Assembly: GCA_036274595.1 (NCBI GenBank)
Contig: DASUFL010000038.1
Coordinates: 39,227-103,226 of the forward strand
Direction of reading: 5' to 3'
Length of the DNA: 64,000 nt
DNA from: WS-9 sp036274595
Lineage (GTDB): Bacteria; Eisenbacteria; RBG-16-71-46; SZUA-252
Shown here: positions 54,500-63,014 of the stretch, piece after piece
Layout of the letters: each line of letters begins with the position of its first letter
How positions within the stretch are numbered: position 1 is the first letter of the stretch
Position numbers and translations under genes: made by a program
Notes under the pieces: generated by a model
The model's input: the letters and a program-made list of their open reading frames with translations, nothing else
Databases searched by the model: none
What the model was told of the DNA's origin: nothing

Positions 54500-56268
54500 C
54501 CTGTCCTCCGGACCATGAGAATCGTCGTGTCGTCCGCGAGCGGCTCGCCCGCCATGAACTCGTCCAGATCCTTGCGAAGCTCGGCCATCGAGTCGCGCGC
54601 GGGCCGGTCGCCGGATCGCGCCAGCATCGAATGGAGCCGCTCCTCCCCGTATTCGGGGCCGCCCACGCGGGCCGCCTCGGGCATCCCGTCGGTGTAGAGG
54701 CAGAGGAGCGCGCCGGCCGGCACCTCCACCCTCCTCGACCCGTATCGTGTCCCTGCCATCATGCCCGCAGGGATTCCGGTCGCCTCGAGACGGACCTCCT
54801 TCGCGCCGGGCGCGTGCAGCACGGGAAAGATGTGCCCGGCGTTCACGTACTCGAGCGTGTGGCGCTCCGTGTCGAGCCGGCCCAGGAACAGCGTCACGAA
54901 GTGATCGGGATCGGTGGATTGCTCGAGCTGCGCGTTCAATCGCTCCATGATCTCGACGAGCGACGCGGACTCCGTGAAGCTCATGCGGAGCGACGCGAGC
55001 ACGTTGGCCATGAGGAGCGCGGCCCCGAGCCCCTTGCCGCTCGCGTCCCCGACGACGAGCCCTACGTGGCTCGAAGAGAGTCGGAGCACATCGTAGAGGT
55101 CCCCCGACGTCTCGAGGCTGGGCCAGAGATCGGCGACGATGTCGTAGCCGGACGTCTCCGGCAGCCGCTCGGGCAGGAGCTTCTTCTGGATCCGCGCCGC
55201 GATCGCGATGGCGTCGGACATGCGGTCCTTCTCACGCTGGAGCTGGGCGTGCTCGCGGAGCCGGCGCTCGAACTCCAGGCACTGGGCCATCTTCATCGCG
55301 AAGAGGCTTGCGAGCGAATTGAAGGCGTGGAGCGCGGCCCTGGTTCCGTTCTCGTCGAGGTCGCTCCGGCCCACGTACAGGATGCCGACGGGCTCTTCGT
55401 TCACCCGAAGGGGTGCCACGAACGCCACGCGATCCAGGGCGTCCCAGATCTCGCCGCCGTGACCGTCCCGCGGCGGGACATCCCCCGTCGCGCCGTCGAT
55501 CGTGGTCCCTCCCACGCGCTCCACCATGTGCGACATCTTCTCGTTCATGGCCGTGCGCAGGAGATCGGCGGTGAGGAGCGTCTTCCGGCTTTCGAGCGCC
55601 TTGGCCGGCCACGCGGCCTTGAGATACATCTCGCGCCGCGTCGTGTCGTAGAGGAGGAGCGTCAACGTCCGGTGCGGTCCCATGCACTGCACCAGCTCCG
55701 GCAGGGTCTGGATCGCCTCGTCCGGCGTCTGCGTCGCGATCATCCGCGGAAGCGCCGTCGTGACGACCTCGAGATGTCCCTCGTACGTGTCGGCCTCCTC
55801 CGGAACGGTCTCCATGAGATCCATGAGGCGGCTTCCGATCATGGTCGGGAGATTCTCCGGATCGGTCTTCGTGTTCTTTCGCTCCCGGATCACCTCGAGC
55901 GGGACCTGCAGGACCGCCCGCACCGCCTCCGCGGGGAGGAGAATGGTCGCGATCTGCTGGATGCCCATCGTGGGCGCCGCGGTGGGGAGGAGGGTCAGCA
56001 CGATCGATCCGATCCGGATCTGATCCCCGGGCTTCACCGCCGCGGGATCCGTGAGGCGCCGTCCGTTCAGGAAGGTCCCGTTGTGGCTGCCGAGGTCCTT
56101 GAGCTCGAGATGGTCGTCGAGCACGCTGAGCATCGCGTGGCTCCGGGACACGGTCGCGTCGTCGATGCGGATGTCGGCGTCCTGGGACCGCCCGACCCGC
56201 AAGGCGGGCTTGTCCAGGTGGATGCGAACGTACTGCCCCTTGACGGTGCCCTCGAGAACGAGATCCAT
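54496..56268 (-). CDS. FHA-GAF-SpoIIE-type serine phosphatase
   Basis: 590 residues with three parts. Residues 1-95 are an FHA phosphothreonine-binding domain (LRVGRSQDADIRIDDATVSR, ELKDLGSHNGTFLNGRRL). Residues 150-345 are GAF-like (ARRMFLK-type strand replaced by TRREMYLKAAW; FVAPLRVNEEPVGILYVGR). A short coiled linker RIQKKLLPERLP leads to the PP2C/SpoIIE domain, with SLETSGDLYDVL, VGDASGKGLGAALLMA, YVNAGHIFPVL, LYTDGMPEAA and DDTTILM. Metal-binding Asp residues are intact. Such RsbU-like enzymes dephosphorylate STAS antagonists. The divergent genes encode a matching kinase and STAS protein. Confidence 0.9.
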   Translation of the reverse strand: MDLVLEGTVKGQYVRIHLDKPALRVGRSQDADIRIDDATVSRSHAMLSVLDDHLELKDLGSHNGTFLNGRRLTDPAAVKPGDQIRIGSIVLTLLPTAAPTMGIQQIATILLPAEAVRAVLQVPLEVIRERKNTKTDPENLPTMIGSRLMDLMETVPEEADTYEGHLEVVTTALPRMIATQTPDEAIQTLPELVQCMGPHRTLTLLLYDTTRREMYLKAAWPAKALESRKTLLTADLLRTAMNEKMSHMVERVGGTTIDGATGDVPPRDGHGGEIWDALDRVAFVAPLRVNEEPVGILYVGRSDLDENGTRAALHAFNSLASLFAMKMAQCLEFERRLREHAQLQREKDRMSDAIAIAARIQKKLLPERLPETSGYDIVADLWPSLETSGDLYDVLRLSSSHVGLVVGDASGKGLGAALLMANVLASLRMSFTESASLVEIMERLNAQLEQSTDPDHFVTLFLGRLDTERHTLEYVNAGHIFPVLHAPGAKEVRLEATGIPAGMMAGTRYGSRRVEVPAGALLCLYTDGMPEAARVGGPEYGEERLHSMLARSGDRPARDSMAELRKDLDEFMAGEPLADDTTILMVRRTG

Positions 56269-56315
56269 GGCGTCGGAGTCTGGGCGGGGGCGGAATCTTA
56301 GTCAAGTCGCGCCCA

Positions 56316-56344
56316 TTGAACCGGTTTCGCCTCGCGCCTATAGT
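56316..56344 (+). promoter_or_regulatory. Sigma70-type promoter of the partner-switching/ECF sigma operon
   Basis: TTGAAC at 56316-56321, exactly 17 bases, then TATAGT at 56339-56344. The start should be near 56351, about 67 bases before the ATG of the kinase gene. Confidence 0.65.
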
Positions 56345-56417
56345 TACCGCCGCGTCTGAACCACGCCGCCGGTCCCTCCCCCTGCGCGGCGCCCGACTCC
56401 ACAGCGAGGCAAGCCGT

Positions 56418-56828
56418 ATGGAGCGCCGGTTCCATCGGGACCTGAGCTCGCTTCCCGAGCTCTCCCGGTTCGTCGCCGACTTCCTGTCCCACCACGGTCT
56501 CAGTCCGTCCAACGCCTACGACCTCGACCTCATCCTCGAGGAGCTGTTCACCAACGTCCTCAAGTACAGCTCCGGCACGGACCAGGTGGCGGTCGGTCTC
56601 ACGCGCGACGATTCCACGATCACGATCGCGCTTCGCGAATTCGACGTCGCGAAGGCGTACGACATCACCCGCGCTCCGGAGCCCGACCTCACGCGCCCCA
56701 TCGCGGAGCGCAAGGTGGGCGGCCTCGGAATCCATATGGTTCGCCAGCTCGCGGAGACGATCCGCTACGAGTACAAGGACCGGGTGAGCACCACGACCAT
56801 CACCAAGAAAGTGAGCCCGAATGCTTGA
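56418..56828 (+). CDS. RsbW-like anti-sigma/serine-kinase (HATPase_c) protein
   Basis: 136 residues from the ATG at 56418 with GAGG upstream; an earlier in-frame ATG at 56316 falls on the -35 box and is rejected. GHKL ATPase motifs: N-box DLDLILEELFTNVLKYSS, G1 ALREFDVAKAYD (Asp in the DxGxG position is altered), G2-like ERKVGGLGIHMVRQLAETIR. Typical of short RsbW/SpoIIAB kinases that phosphorylate STAS antagonists and hold a sigma factor or another target. Overlaps the STAS gene by eight bases. Confidence 0.88.
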   Translation: MERRFHRDLSSLPELSRFVADFLSHHGLSPSNAYDLDLILEELFTNVLKYSSGTDQVAVGLTRDDSTITIALREFDVAKAYDITRAPEPDLTRPIAERKVGGLGIHMVRQLAETIRYEYKDRVSTTTITKKVSPNA

Positions 56829-57105
56829 GATCAAGGTCGAGACCGAAGGGAGCGTGAAGCTCAAGGGGAGGCTGGACGCGGCGTCGGCGCCCAAGGCGCG
56901 CGAGGCGCTCCGGCCCTTGAAGGGGCCGATGGCCCTCGACCTGAGCGACCTCGAATACATCTCGAGCGCGGGGATCGGCGTCGTGGTCGAGACGTACAAG
57001 CGACTGCATGGCGAGGGGGCTGCTCTCCGGGTTCTCAATCTCACGCCTGGAGTGAGGGCGGTGTTCCGGTTCGCCGGCCTCGAGCAGATGCTGGCGATCG
57101 AATGA
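56821..57105 (+). CDS. STAS-domain anti-sigma-factor antagonist (RsbV-like)
   Basis: 94 residues, one STAS domain. The phosphorylation loop reads LDLSDLEYISSAGIGVVVET, with the conserved Ser-Ser preceding Ala-Gly. Partner of the kinase encoded just upstream and candidate substrate of the divergent SpoIIE phosphatase. Followed after 34 bases by the sigma-factor gene. Confidence 0.92.
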   Translation: MLEIKVETEGSVKLKGRLDAASAPKAREALRPLKGPMALDLSDLEYISSAGIGVVVETYKRLHGEGAALRVLNLTPGVRAVFRFAGLEQMLAIE

Positions 57106-57139
57106 TTCTCACCAACCTTTCCCGTAAGGACGCGTATTG

Positions 57140-57679
57140 ATGTCCGACGACGAGGAGCAGGCGGCGGTCGAGCGATGCCTGAGGGGGGAGTCCCGGGCCT
57201 TCGAGGCCATCGTGGACAGCTACCAGCGGGTGCTCTTCAACGTGGCGCTCCGCATGGTGAACGACCGCGACGACGCCCAGGACGTGGTGCAGTCGGCCTT
57301 CGTGAAGGCCTACGAGAAGCTCCACACCTACGACCGCCGCCGGAAGCTCTTCAGCTGGATCTACCGGATCACGGTCAACGAGTGCCTCGACCATCTGGCC
57401 CGGCGAAGGCGCCAGGGTCCGATGGACGAGGACCAGCCCGGGCGCGGTCCCGACGACGCTCTGGAAGAGCGGGAGGTGGAAATCGTGATCGGAGCGGCGC
57501 TCCTCGATCTCTCGGTCGACTACCGGGGGGTCATCATCCTGCGCCATTTCGTTCACCTCTCGCACCGGGAGATGAGCCGGGTGCTCGAGATTCCCGAGAA
57601 GACGGTGAAGTCGAGGCTCCACACGGCACGCAAGCTCCTCGGGGAGCTTCTGGCCAAGCGGGGGGTATCGCGCGCGTGA
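57140..57679 (+). CDS. ECF RNA polymerase sigma factor
   Basis: 179 residues from the ATG at 57140, with TAAGGA nine bases upstream (a TTG codon directly before it is the alternative). Region 2: RAFEAIVDSYQRVLFNVALR, DAQDVVQSAFVKAYEKL, FSWIYRITVNECLDHLARRR. Region 4: LLDLSVDYRGVIILRHFVHL, SHREMSRVLEIPEKTVKSRL, HTARKLL. It lacks region 3, as ECF sigma factors do. Its TGA overlaps the GTG of the next gene, a membrane protein that is the likely cognate anti-sigma factor. Confidence 0.95.
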   Translation: MSDDEEQAAVERCLRGESRAFEAIVDSYQRVLFNVALRMVNDRDDAQDVVQSAFVKAYEKLHTYDRRRKLFSWIYRITVNECLDHLARRRRQGPMDEDQPGRGPDDALEEREVEIVIGAALLDLSVDYRGVIILRHFVHLSHREMSRVLEIPEKTVKSRLHTARKLLGELLAKRGVSRA

Positions 57680-58470
57680 GAGACGACGAGTTCGATCGCC
57701 TCGTCAACGACGAGCTGGATGGGGTGGCGACGCCGGAGCAGAAGGCCGAGCTCGCCCGCCGGCTCGCGGAGGGCGAGGCGGCCCGCGCGAGATATCACGA
57801 GATCCAGACCGTCTTCGGGATGCTGGATCGGATCGAGTCGGTCGATCCGCCTCCGTCGCTTCGCGGGAACGTGCTTCGCGCCGTCGAGTCTCGGGCGAGG
57901 GCTCGATCGGAGCGCGGGGGCTGGCGCGGTCTGATCCTGGCGGGGTTCGGCAAGCGGCCCGGCCTGGGCCTCGGGTACGCCTTCGCCGTCGGCGCGGTCG
58001 TGGGGGCGCTGGCCCTGGCGGTCGGCTCGGGGCTCTTCGACCGGGCCGGTCTCTGGGGACCGGAGGTTCGGGGCACGATGCTCGCCCCGTCCGGCAAGCT
58101 CGTGGACACGATCCACCTCGCCGTGAAGGGGGCCCAGGTCACCGGCGAGGTCTGGATGACCGCCCGGAGCGACCTGTCGGTGAGGCTCGATGTGCGGTCC
58201 GACGGACCCTTCGAGGCTCACATCACGTTCGATCCGGATGTTTATGCGCCTCTGTCGTTTCGGCGGGTCGAGCCCAGTGGGGGGTGGTTCGATCTCAGAC
58301 GGGGCGAGCTCCAGGTGACGGACCGGGGAAGCGCCCGGCTCGAGCTTCGGCTCCGGGCCTCGAGCGCGAGCCGGCCGCCCCTGGGAGTCTGGGTCGGGAC
58401 GTCCGGCGGGAGCGCGCAGGGCTCGCTTAAGCCGCTCCCTCAGAATTGGAGCGACCTGCCTTCGCGATAA
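57676..58470 (+). CDS. Transmembrane anti-sigma factor, no zinc motif
   Basis: 264 residues, GTG overlapping the sigma stop as GTGA. Residues 1-75 form the helical sigma-binding region (DEFDRLVNDELDGVATPEQK, ARRLAEGEAARARYHEIQ) without the His-x3-Cys-x2-Cys of zinc anti-sigma factors. One transmembrane helix (GYAFAVGAVVGALALAVGSG) is followed by a 140-residue extracytoplasmic beta domain (VTGEVWMTARSDLSVRLDVR, RLELRLRA). Anti-sigma function is inferred from position and N-terminal pattern. Confidence 0.85.
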   Translation: MRDDEFDRLVNDELDGVATPEQKAELARRLAEGEAARARYHEIQTVFGMLDRIESVDPPPSLRGNVLRAVESRARARSERGGWRGLILAGFGKRPGLGLGYAFAVGAVVGALALAVGSGLFDRAGLWGPEVRGTMLAPSGKLVDTIHLAVKGAQVTGEVWMTARSDLSVRLDVRSDGPFEAHITFDPDVYAPLSFRRVEPSGGWFDLRRGELQVTDRGSARLELRLRASSASRPPLGVWVGTSGGSAQGSLKPLPQNWSDLPSR

Positions 58471-58579
58471 TTCCATCAACCTTGACCGGCTTCACCCGTA
58501 CTGTCGCACGCCATTCGGAATCAACGCGCACCACCGGCCGCGGGACGCGCGGCGTCTAGAAACGAAGGGGGGATTCGAG

Positions 58580-59872
58580 ATGTCCACCAAGCGGATCGTA
58601 ATCGGATTGGGCGTCGTCATCGCCATTGCCCTGGGAATCGCCTCCTTCACCGGCGTGATTCCTCCGAAGAACGGGGTCATGGGCACGATCGGAGCCGCGA
58701 AGCGGTACCAGACGGCCCAGATCTCGGCCGGTGACGTGACGCTCACGGACGCCGACATGCAGGATCTGCTCCAGAGCGACGTGTTCCATCAGCTCGTGAC
58801 GGACGCGAACTTCCGCGAGGTCATGCGCACGCAGAGCGAGTCGTTCCGGACGGTGCTCCTCGACAAGCAGTTCCGCGACCTGATGGGCAAGCAGGGATTC
58901 GCCGAGGTGATGCGGTCCGATCTCTTCAAGACCGCCGTGGAGCAGAACCGGTATGACCTCCTGGCCAAGGCGAGCCCGGCCGACTACCAGAGGACGCAGC
59001 TCACGGAGCGGACCCAGAGCACGCTCGATCGCGCCAACGCCGAGCAGCTCCGGACTCAGGTGACGAATGCGCGGGCCGAGGTCGCGAAGGCTCAGGCCGC
59101 GTACGACAAGAGCGTGAGCGAGCTCTTGAAGACGAGCTCGACGGCCAACAAGCAGGAAGTGGCCAAGATCGAGCAGGCGAAGGCGCAGGATGTCGTGGCC
59201 CGCACCGAGCTGGCGAAGGCGCAGGCCGCGTACGACAAGACCCTGTCCGAGCTCTCGAGGATGGAGCAGGCCAAGACCGAGGTCGCGAAGGCCGAGGTGG
59301 CGAAGGCGGATCTCGCGAAGGCCACGACGGACATCGGCAAGGCGGGCTGGAACAAGACCGACCTGGCCAAGGTGGAGCAGGCCAAGGCCGAGCTCGCGAA
59401 GGCCCAGGATGCCCTCGACAGGACGACGACCGCGTACCAGAAGTCGGTGACCGAGCTCTCGAAGCTGACCGCGGCCAAGCAGGAGGTCGCGAAGGCGGAG
59501 CAGGCGCGGACCTCGGCCGATGCCGCCCGGACGATGTACATGAAGGCCAATCAGGCCTACGAGCGCACGGTGACCGCGGCTCTCGACAAGGCCGCGACGA
59601 CGGAAGCCGCGCGTGCGGGTCAGGCCGAGGTGGGGCGTGCCGCCGACACCAACGCCTACGCCCAGGCCCAGGAGCTGGCGCGGTCGGAGCAGTTCAAGAC
59701 GGTCTTCGCCGATGCGAGCTTCCGCGAGGTGGCGAAGAGCAATGAGTTCGCGAAGCTGGTCACGATGGACAAGTTCCAGCAGGTCGCGAAGATGGAGAAC
59801 TTCCAGAAGGCCGCGAGCAATCCGGATGTCTGGAAGCAGGTGGCGGTGGAACGTACGCAGTCGCCCGAGTAG
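58580..59872 (+). CDS. Membrane-anchored protein with phenylalanine nonapeptide repeats flanking an Ala/Lys/Glu coiled coil
   Basis: 430 residues; ATG with AAGGGGGG upstream. One N-terminal helix (IVIGLGVVIAIALGIASFTG) anchors it. At residues 69-117 Phe recurs mostly every nine residues (FHQLVTDAN, FREVMRTQSES, FRTVLLDKQ, FRDLMGKQG, FAEVMRSDL). The same pattern returns at the C-terminus (FKTVFADAS, FREVAKSNE, FAKLVTMDK, FQQVAKMEN). Between them lie about 200 residues of Ala/Lys/Glu-rich coiled coil with a repeated AKAQAAYDK(S/T)xSEL unit. No known family is recognised. It follows the sigma/anti-sigma genes by 109 bases and ends in a strong terminator; being a target of that sigma factor is inference. 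Confidence 0.8.
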   Translation: MSTKRIVIGLGVVIAIALGIASFTGVIPPKNGVMGTIGAAKRYQTAQISAGDVTLTDADMQDLLQSDVFHQLVTDANFREVMRTQSESFRTVLLDKQFRDLMGKQGFAEVMRSDLFKTAVEQNRYDLLAKASPADYQRTQLTERTQSTLDRANAEQLRTQVTNARAEVAKAQAAYDKSVSELLKTSSTANKQEVAKIEQAKAQDVVARTELAKAQAAYDKTLSELSRMEQAKTEVAKAEVAKADLAKATTDIGKAGWNKTDLAKVEQAKAELAKAQDALDRTTTAYQKSVTELSKLTAAKQEVAKAEQARTSADAARTMYMKANQAYERTVTAALDKAATTEAARAGQAEVGRAADTNAYAQAQELARSEQFKTVFADASFREVAKSNEFAKLVTMDKFQQVAKMENFQKAASNPDVWKQVAVERTQSPE

Positions 59873-59917
59873 ACGGAGGGGGCGCGGCTCCCCGGTGAGA
59901 GCCGCGGCCTTGTAGAG

Positions 59918-59949
59918 GCGAGGAGATCCCGGACGCGGGATCTCCTCGC
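59918..59949 (+). terminator. Strong intrinsic terminator
   Basis: A perfect 14-base inverted repeat, GCGAGGAGATCCCG, loop GACG, CGGGATCTCCTCGC, followed by TGTTTGT. It ends the operon carrying the repeat protein and precedes the metalloprotease gene by 43 bases. Confidence 0.85.
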
Positions 59950-59992
59950 TGTTTGTCCGGATACCGATCTTCCTCCACCCGAACGGAGAGGC

Positions 59993-62983
59993 ATGAGAAC
60001 CCGCCGAGCCGACGCAGCGCGACGTGCCACGCTCCTTCTTGGGCTCCTCGCGTGCCTCGCGCTCGCCCCACGTCCCGCGCGCGCGGAGCTCAAGTCGATC
60101 GAGACCGCGCACCTCCGGCTCATCTATCTCAGCCCCACCCTCGACTTCATCGCCCCGTACACGGCCCGCTGCTTCGAGAACTCGCTCCGGTTCCACAGCA
60201 AGCTCTGGGACTACACGCCATCGGAGAAGGTGAACGTCATCCTCGAGGACCTGGCCGACTACGGGAACGCCGGCGTCTGGGTGAATCCCCGGAACAGCAT
60301 GGTCGTGGACATCGCGCCGCTCAACTTCGTGTACGAGACGGGGCCGGCGAACGAGCGGATCAACCACACGATGAACCACGAGGTGGTGCACGTCCTCGCG
60401 CTGGACAAGCCTTCGGGGAGGGACCGCTTCTTCCGCTCGCTCTTCCGGGGCAAGGTGCGCGAGGCGAACGAGCATCCGGAGACGATGCTCTACGGCTACC
60501 TCACCACGCCCCGCCGCGCCGCCCCCCGCTGGTACCACGAGGGAATCGCCGTCTTCATGGAGACCTGGATGGCGGGCGGGCTCGGGCGCGCGCAGGGCCC
60601 GTACGACGAGATGGTGTTCCGGTCGAAGGTGAAGGACGGGAGCACGATCTACGACCCGCTCGGGCTCGAGGCCGAAGGGACGAAGGTCGACTTCCAGGCG
60701 GGCGTGAACTCCTACCTCTACGGCACGCGCTTCCTGAGCTACCTCGCCTACGAGTACGAGCCCGAGAAGCTGATCCAGTGGGTGGGGCGCGGCTCCGGCA
60801 GCAAGGCGTACTACGCGTCTCAGTTCCACAAGGTGTACGGGCTCCCGCTCGGAACGGCGTGGCGGAACTGGATCGACTGGGAGAGAGGGGAGCAGAAGGC
60901 GGAGCTCGACTCGATCGACCTCCATCCGATCACGCCCTACCGCGATCTCTCGCCGCGGGCGCTCGGCTCGATCTCCCGCGCCTACTACGATCCCGACCGG
61001 CGCGAGATCTACGCCGCGGTCCTCTATCCCGGCGCCGTGGCGCACATCGCGGCGATCCCGACCGACGGGCGGCCGCTGCGGCGGATCTGCGAGGTGAAGG
61101 GGCCGGCGCTCTACTTCGTCACGTCGCTCGCCTACGATCCGACCGACAAGCTCCTCTACTACACGGCCGACAACAGCAAGTGGCGCGACCTCTGCGTGGC
61201 CGATCCGAGGACGGGGAAGTCGCGGGTGTTGATCCGGGACGCGAGGCTCGGGGACATGGTCTTGAATCCCGCGGACCGCACCATGTGGGCGGTGCGTCAT
61301 TTCAACGGGGTCTCGACGCTCGTCCGCTTGCAGCCTCCGTACACCACCTGGAACCGCGTCTACTCCTGGCCGTACGGGCGCGACATCTACGACATCGACA
61401 TCTCTCCCGACGGCGCCAAGCTCGCGGCGTCGTGCACCGAGATCGACGGGAGCCAGTCGCTCAAGATCTTCCGCACCGAGGCGCTCCTCGCCCAGGACAC
61501 CACCTCGACCACGCTCTACGACTTCGGCTCCGCCGTGCCCGCGGGGTTCGTCTTCTCCAAGGACGGGCGCTATCTCGTGGGGAGCTCCTACTACACGGGG
61601 GTCTCGAACATCTTCCGCTGGAACTTCACCGCGGACTCGATGGAGGTGGTGACGAACAGCGAGACGGGCATGTTCCGTCCGCTCCCCATCGACGGCGACT
61701 CCCTCATCGCGTTCCGGTACACCGGCGAGGGCTTCGTCCCCACGATGATCGATCCCAAGCCGCTCGCGGACGTGAGCGCGATCTCGTTCCTCGGAACGCA
61801 GCTCGCGGAGAAGTACCCGGTCCTGACCACGTGGAAGGCGGGATCGCCGGCGACGGTGAACCTGGATTCCATCACCACCTATTCGGGGCCGTACCGGTCG
61901 GTGAGCCTCATCCGGCCGTCCTCGCTCTATCCGATCGTGGAAGGGTACAAGGACTACACGGCCGTCGGGATGCGTCTCGAGCTGTCGGATCCGATCCAGA
62001 CGAACACGCTCGGGCTCACCGCCTCGTACTCGCCGAGCGAGGGGTTGCCCGCGAGCGAGCGCTGGCACGTCCTCGCGGGCTACCGACGGTACAACCTCCA
62101 GCTGAGCTACCAGCACAACCTCGCGAACTTCTACGATCTCGTCGGGCCGACGAAGACGAGTCGGAAGGGGGAGGGGGTCGTCGCGGCGTACACGCGCTCG
62201 CTCCTCTACGACGCGCCCCGGTCGCTCAACTTCGACGCCTCGGCCGCGGGCTACGTCGATCTCGAGCGGCTCCCCGACGCACAGAACATCGACGTATCGC
62301 CCGGATTTAGGAGCCTCGTCACCACCGATCTCGGCCTCCGCTACGAGAACACCCGCGCCTCCCTCGGCGCCGTGGACCGGGAGAAGGGGTACAAGTGGTC
62401 GCTCGGCATGCCCTGGAATCTCGTCCGCTACGAACGCCCTGAGGGGACGGTCTGGCAGGGATTCCCGCAGGGGCTCGCCACGCTCGACCTCGGCACGCCG
62501 ATGCTCCTGCCCCATTCGTCGATCTGGCTCCGCACCGCGGGGGGCTTCGCCCCGGGGGATCGGCAGGAGCCGTTCGCGAACTTCTACTTCGGCGGCTTCG
62601 GGAACAACTACATCGACCGGAAGGAGCCGAAGCGCTACCGCGAGGTCGAGAGCTTCCCCGGCTTCGAGCTGAACGAGATCGGCGGCACGAACTTCGCCAA
62701 GGCGCTCGTCGACTGGAACCTGGCCCCGCTCCGCTTCCGCCGCCTCGGCACGTCGGCGCTGTACGCGCCGTGGCTTCGAACCTCGCTCTTCGCGGGCGGG
62801 CTGGCCACGAACATGGACCTCCCGTCCCTTCGCCGCACGCTGTTCGACGTCGGCATCCAGTCGGACCTGCAGATCCAGCTCCTCACCCAGTACAAGCTGA
62901 TGCTCTCCGGGGGGTACGCGCGCGGATTCGAGGACGGGAAGCGCACGTCGGATGAGTGGATGATCTCGCTCAAGGTTCTTTGA
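59993..62983 (+). CDS. Predicted outer-membrane metalloprotease: gluzincin domain, beta-propeller-like domain, C-terminal barrel
   Basis: 996 residues with a signal peptide (ATLLLGLLACLALAPRPARA). The zinc motif is NHEVVHVLAL (His-Glu-x-x-His, residues 129-133) with a following WYHEGIAVFME, the third-ligand pattern of peptidase-MA-type gluzincins. Residues of about 320-600 contain TolB-like propeller strands (AYYDPDRREIYAAVLY, LAYDPTDKLLYYTAD, DIDISPDGAKLAAS, FVFSKDGRYLVGSS). The last 330 residues look like an outer-membrane barrel: alternating aromatic strands, GGFGNNYIDRKEPKRYREVE, and a C-terminus ending in WMISLKVL. Probably a surface or periplasmic-face protease tethered by its own barrel; substrate unknown. 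Confidence 0.82.
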   Translation: MRTRRADAARRATLLLGLLACLALAPRPARAELKSIETAHLRLIYLSPTLDFIAPYTARCFENSLRFHSKLWDYTPSEKVNVILEDLADYGNAGVWVNPRNSMVVDIAPLNFVYETGPANERINHTMNHEVVHVLALDKPSGRDRFFRSLFRGKVREANEHPETMLYGYLTTPRRAAPRWYHEGIAVFMETWMAGGLGRAQGPYDEMVFRSKVKDGSTIYDPLGLEAEGTKVDFQAGVNSYLYGTRFLSYLAYEYEPEKLIQWVGRGSGSKAYYASQFHKVYGLPLGTAWRNWIDWERGEQKAELDSIDLHPITPYRDLSPRALGSISRAYYDPDRREIYAAVLYPGAVAHIAAIPTDGRPLRRICEVKGPALYFVTSLAYDPTDKLLYYTADNSKWRDLCVADPRTGKSRVLIRDARLGDMVLNPADRTMWAVRHFNGVSTLVRLQPPYTTWNRVYSWPYGRDIYDIDISPDGAKLAASCTEIDGSQSLKIFRTEALLAQDTTSTTLYDFGSAVPAGFVFSKDGRYLVGSSYYTGVSNIFRWNFTADSMEVVTNSETGMFRPLPIDGDSLIAFRYTGEGFVPTMIDPKPLADVSAISFLGTQLAEKYPVLTTWKAGSPATVNLDSITTYSGPYRSVSLIRPSSLYPIVEGYKDYTAVGMRLELSDPIQTNTLGLTASYSPSEGLPASERWHVLAGYRRYNLQLSYQHNLANFYDLVGPTKTSRKGEGVVAAYTRSLLYDAPRSLNFDASAAGYVDLERLPDAQNIDVSPGFRSLVTTDLGLRYENTRASLGAVDREKGYKWSLGMPWNLVRYERPEGTVWQGFPQGLATLDLGTPMLLPHSSIWLRTAGGFAPGDRQEPFANFYFGGFGNNYIDRKEPKRYREVESFPGFELNEIGGTNFAKALVDWNLAPLRFRRLGTSALYAPWLRTSLFAGGLATNMDLPSLRRTLFDVGIQSDLQIQLLTQYKLMLSGGYARGFEDGKRTSDEWMISLKVL

Positions 62984-63014
62984 TCCACGACCGCGCTCCC
63001 GTAGGCTGAGGCGC

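Noticed and set aside
59050..59520. Repetitive DNA that might be a CRISPR or tandem-repeat locus
   Set aside because: The repeats are imperfect, in frame and code for an Ala/Lys/Glu coiled coil; there are no spacers.
58556..62515. A 1319-residue minus-strand open frame over the repeat and metalloprotease genes
   Set aside because: Composition is an Arg/Glu/Leu/Val low-complexity shadow of GC-rich plus-strand coding DNA, and it runs across a terminator and two genes with clear domains.
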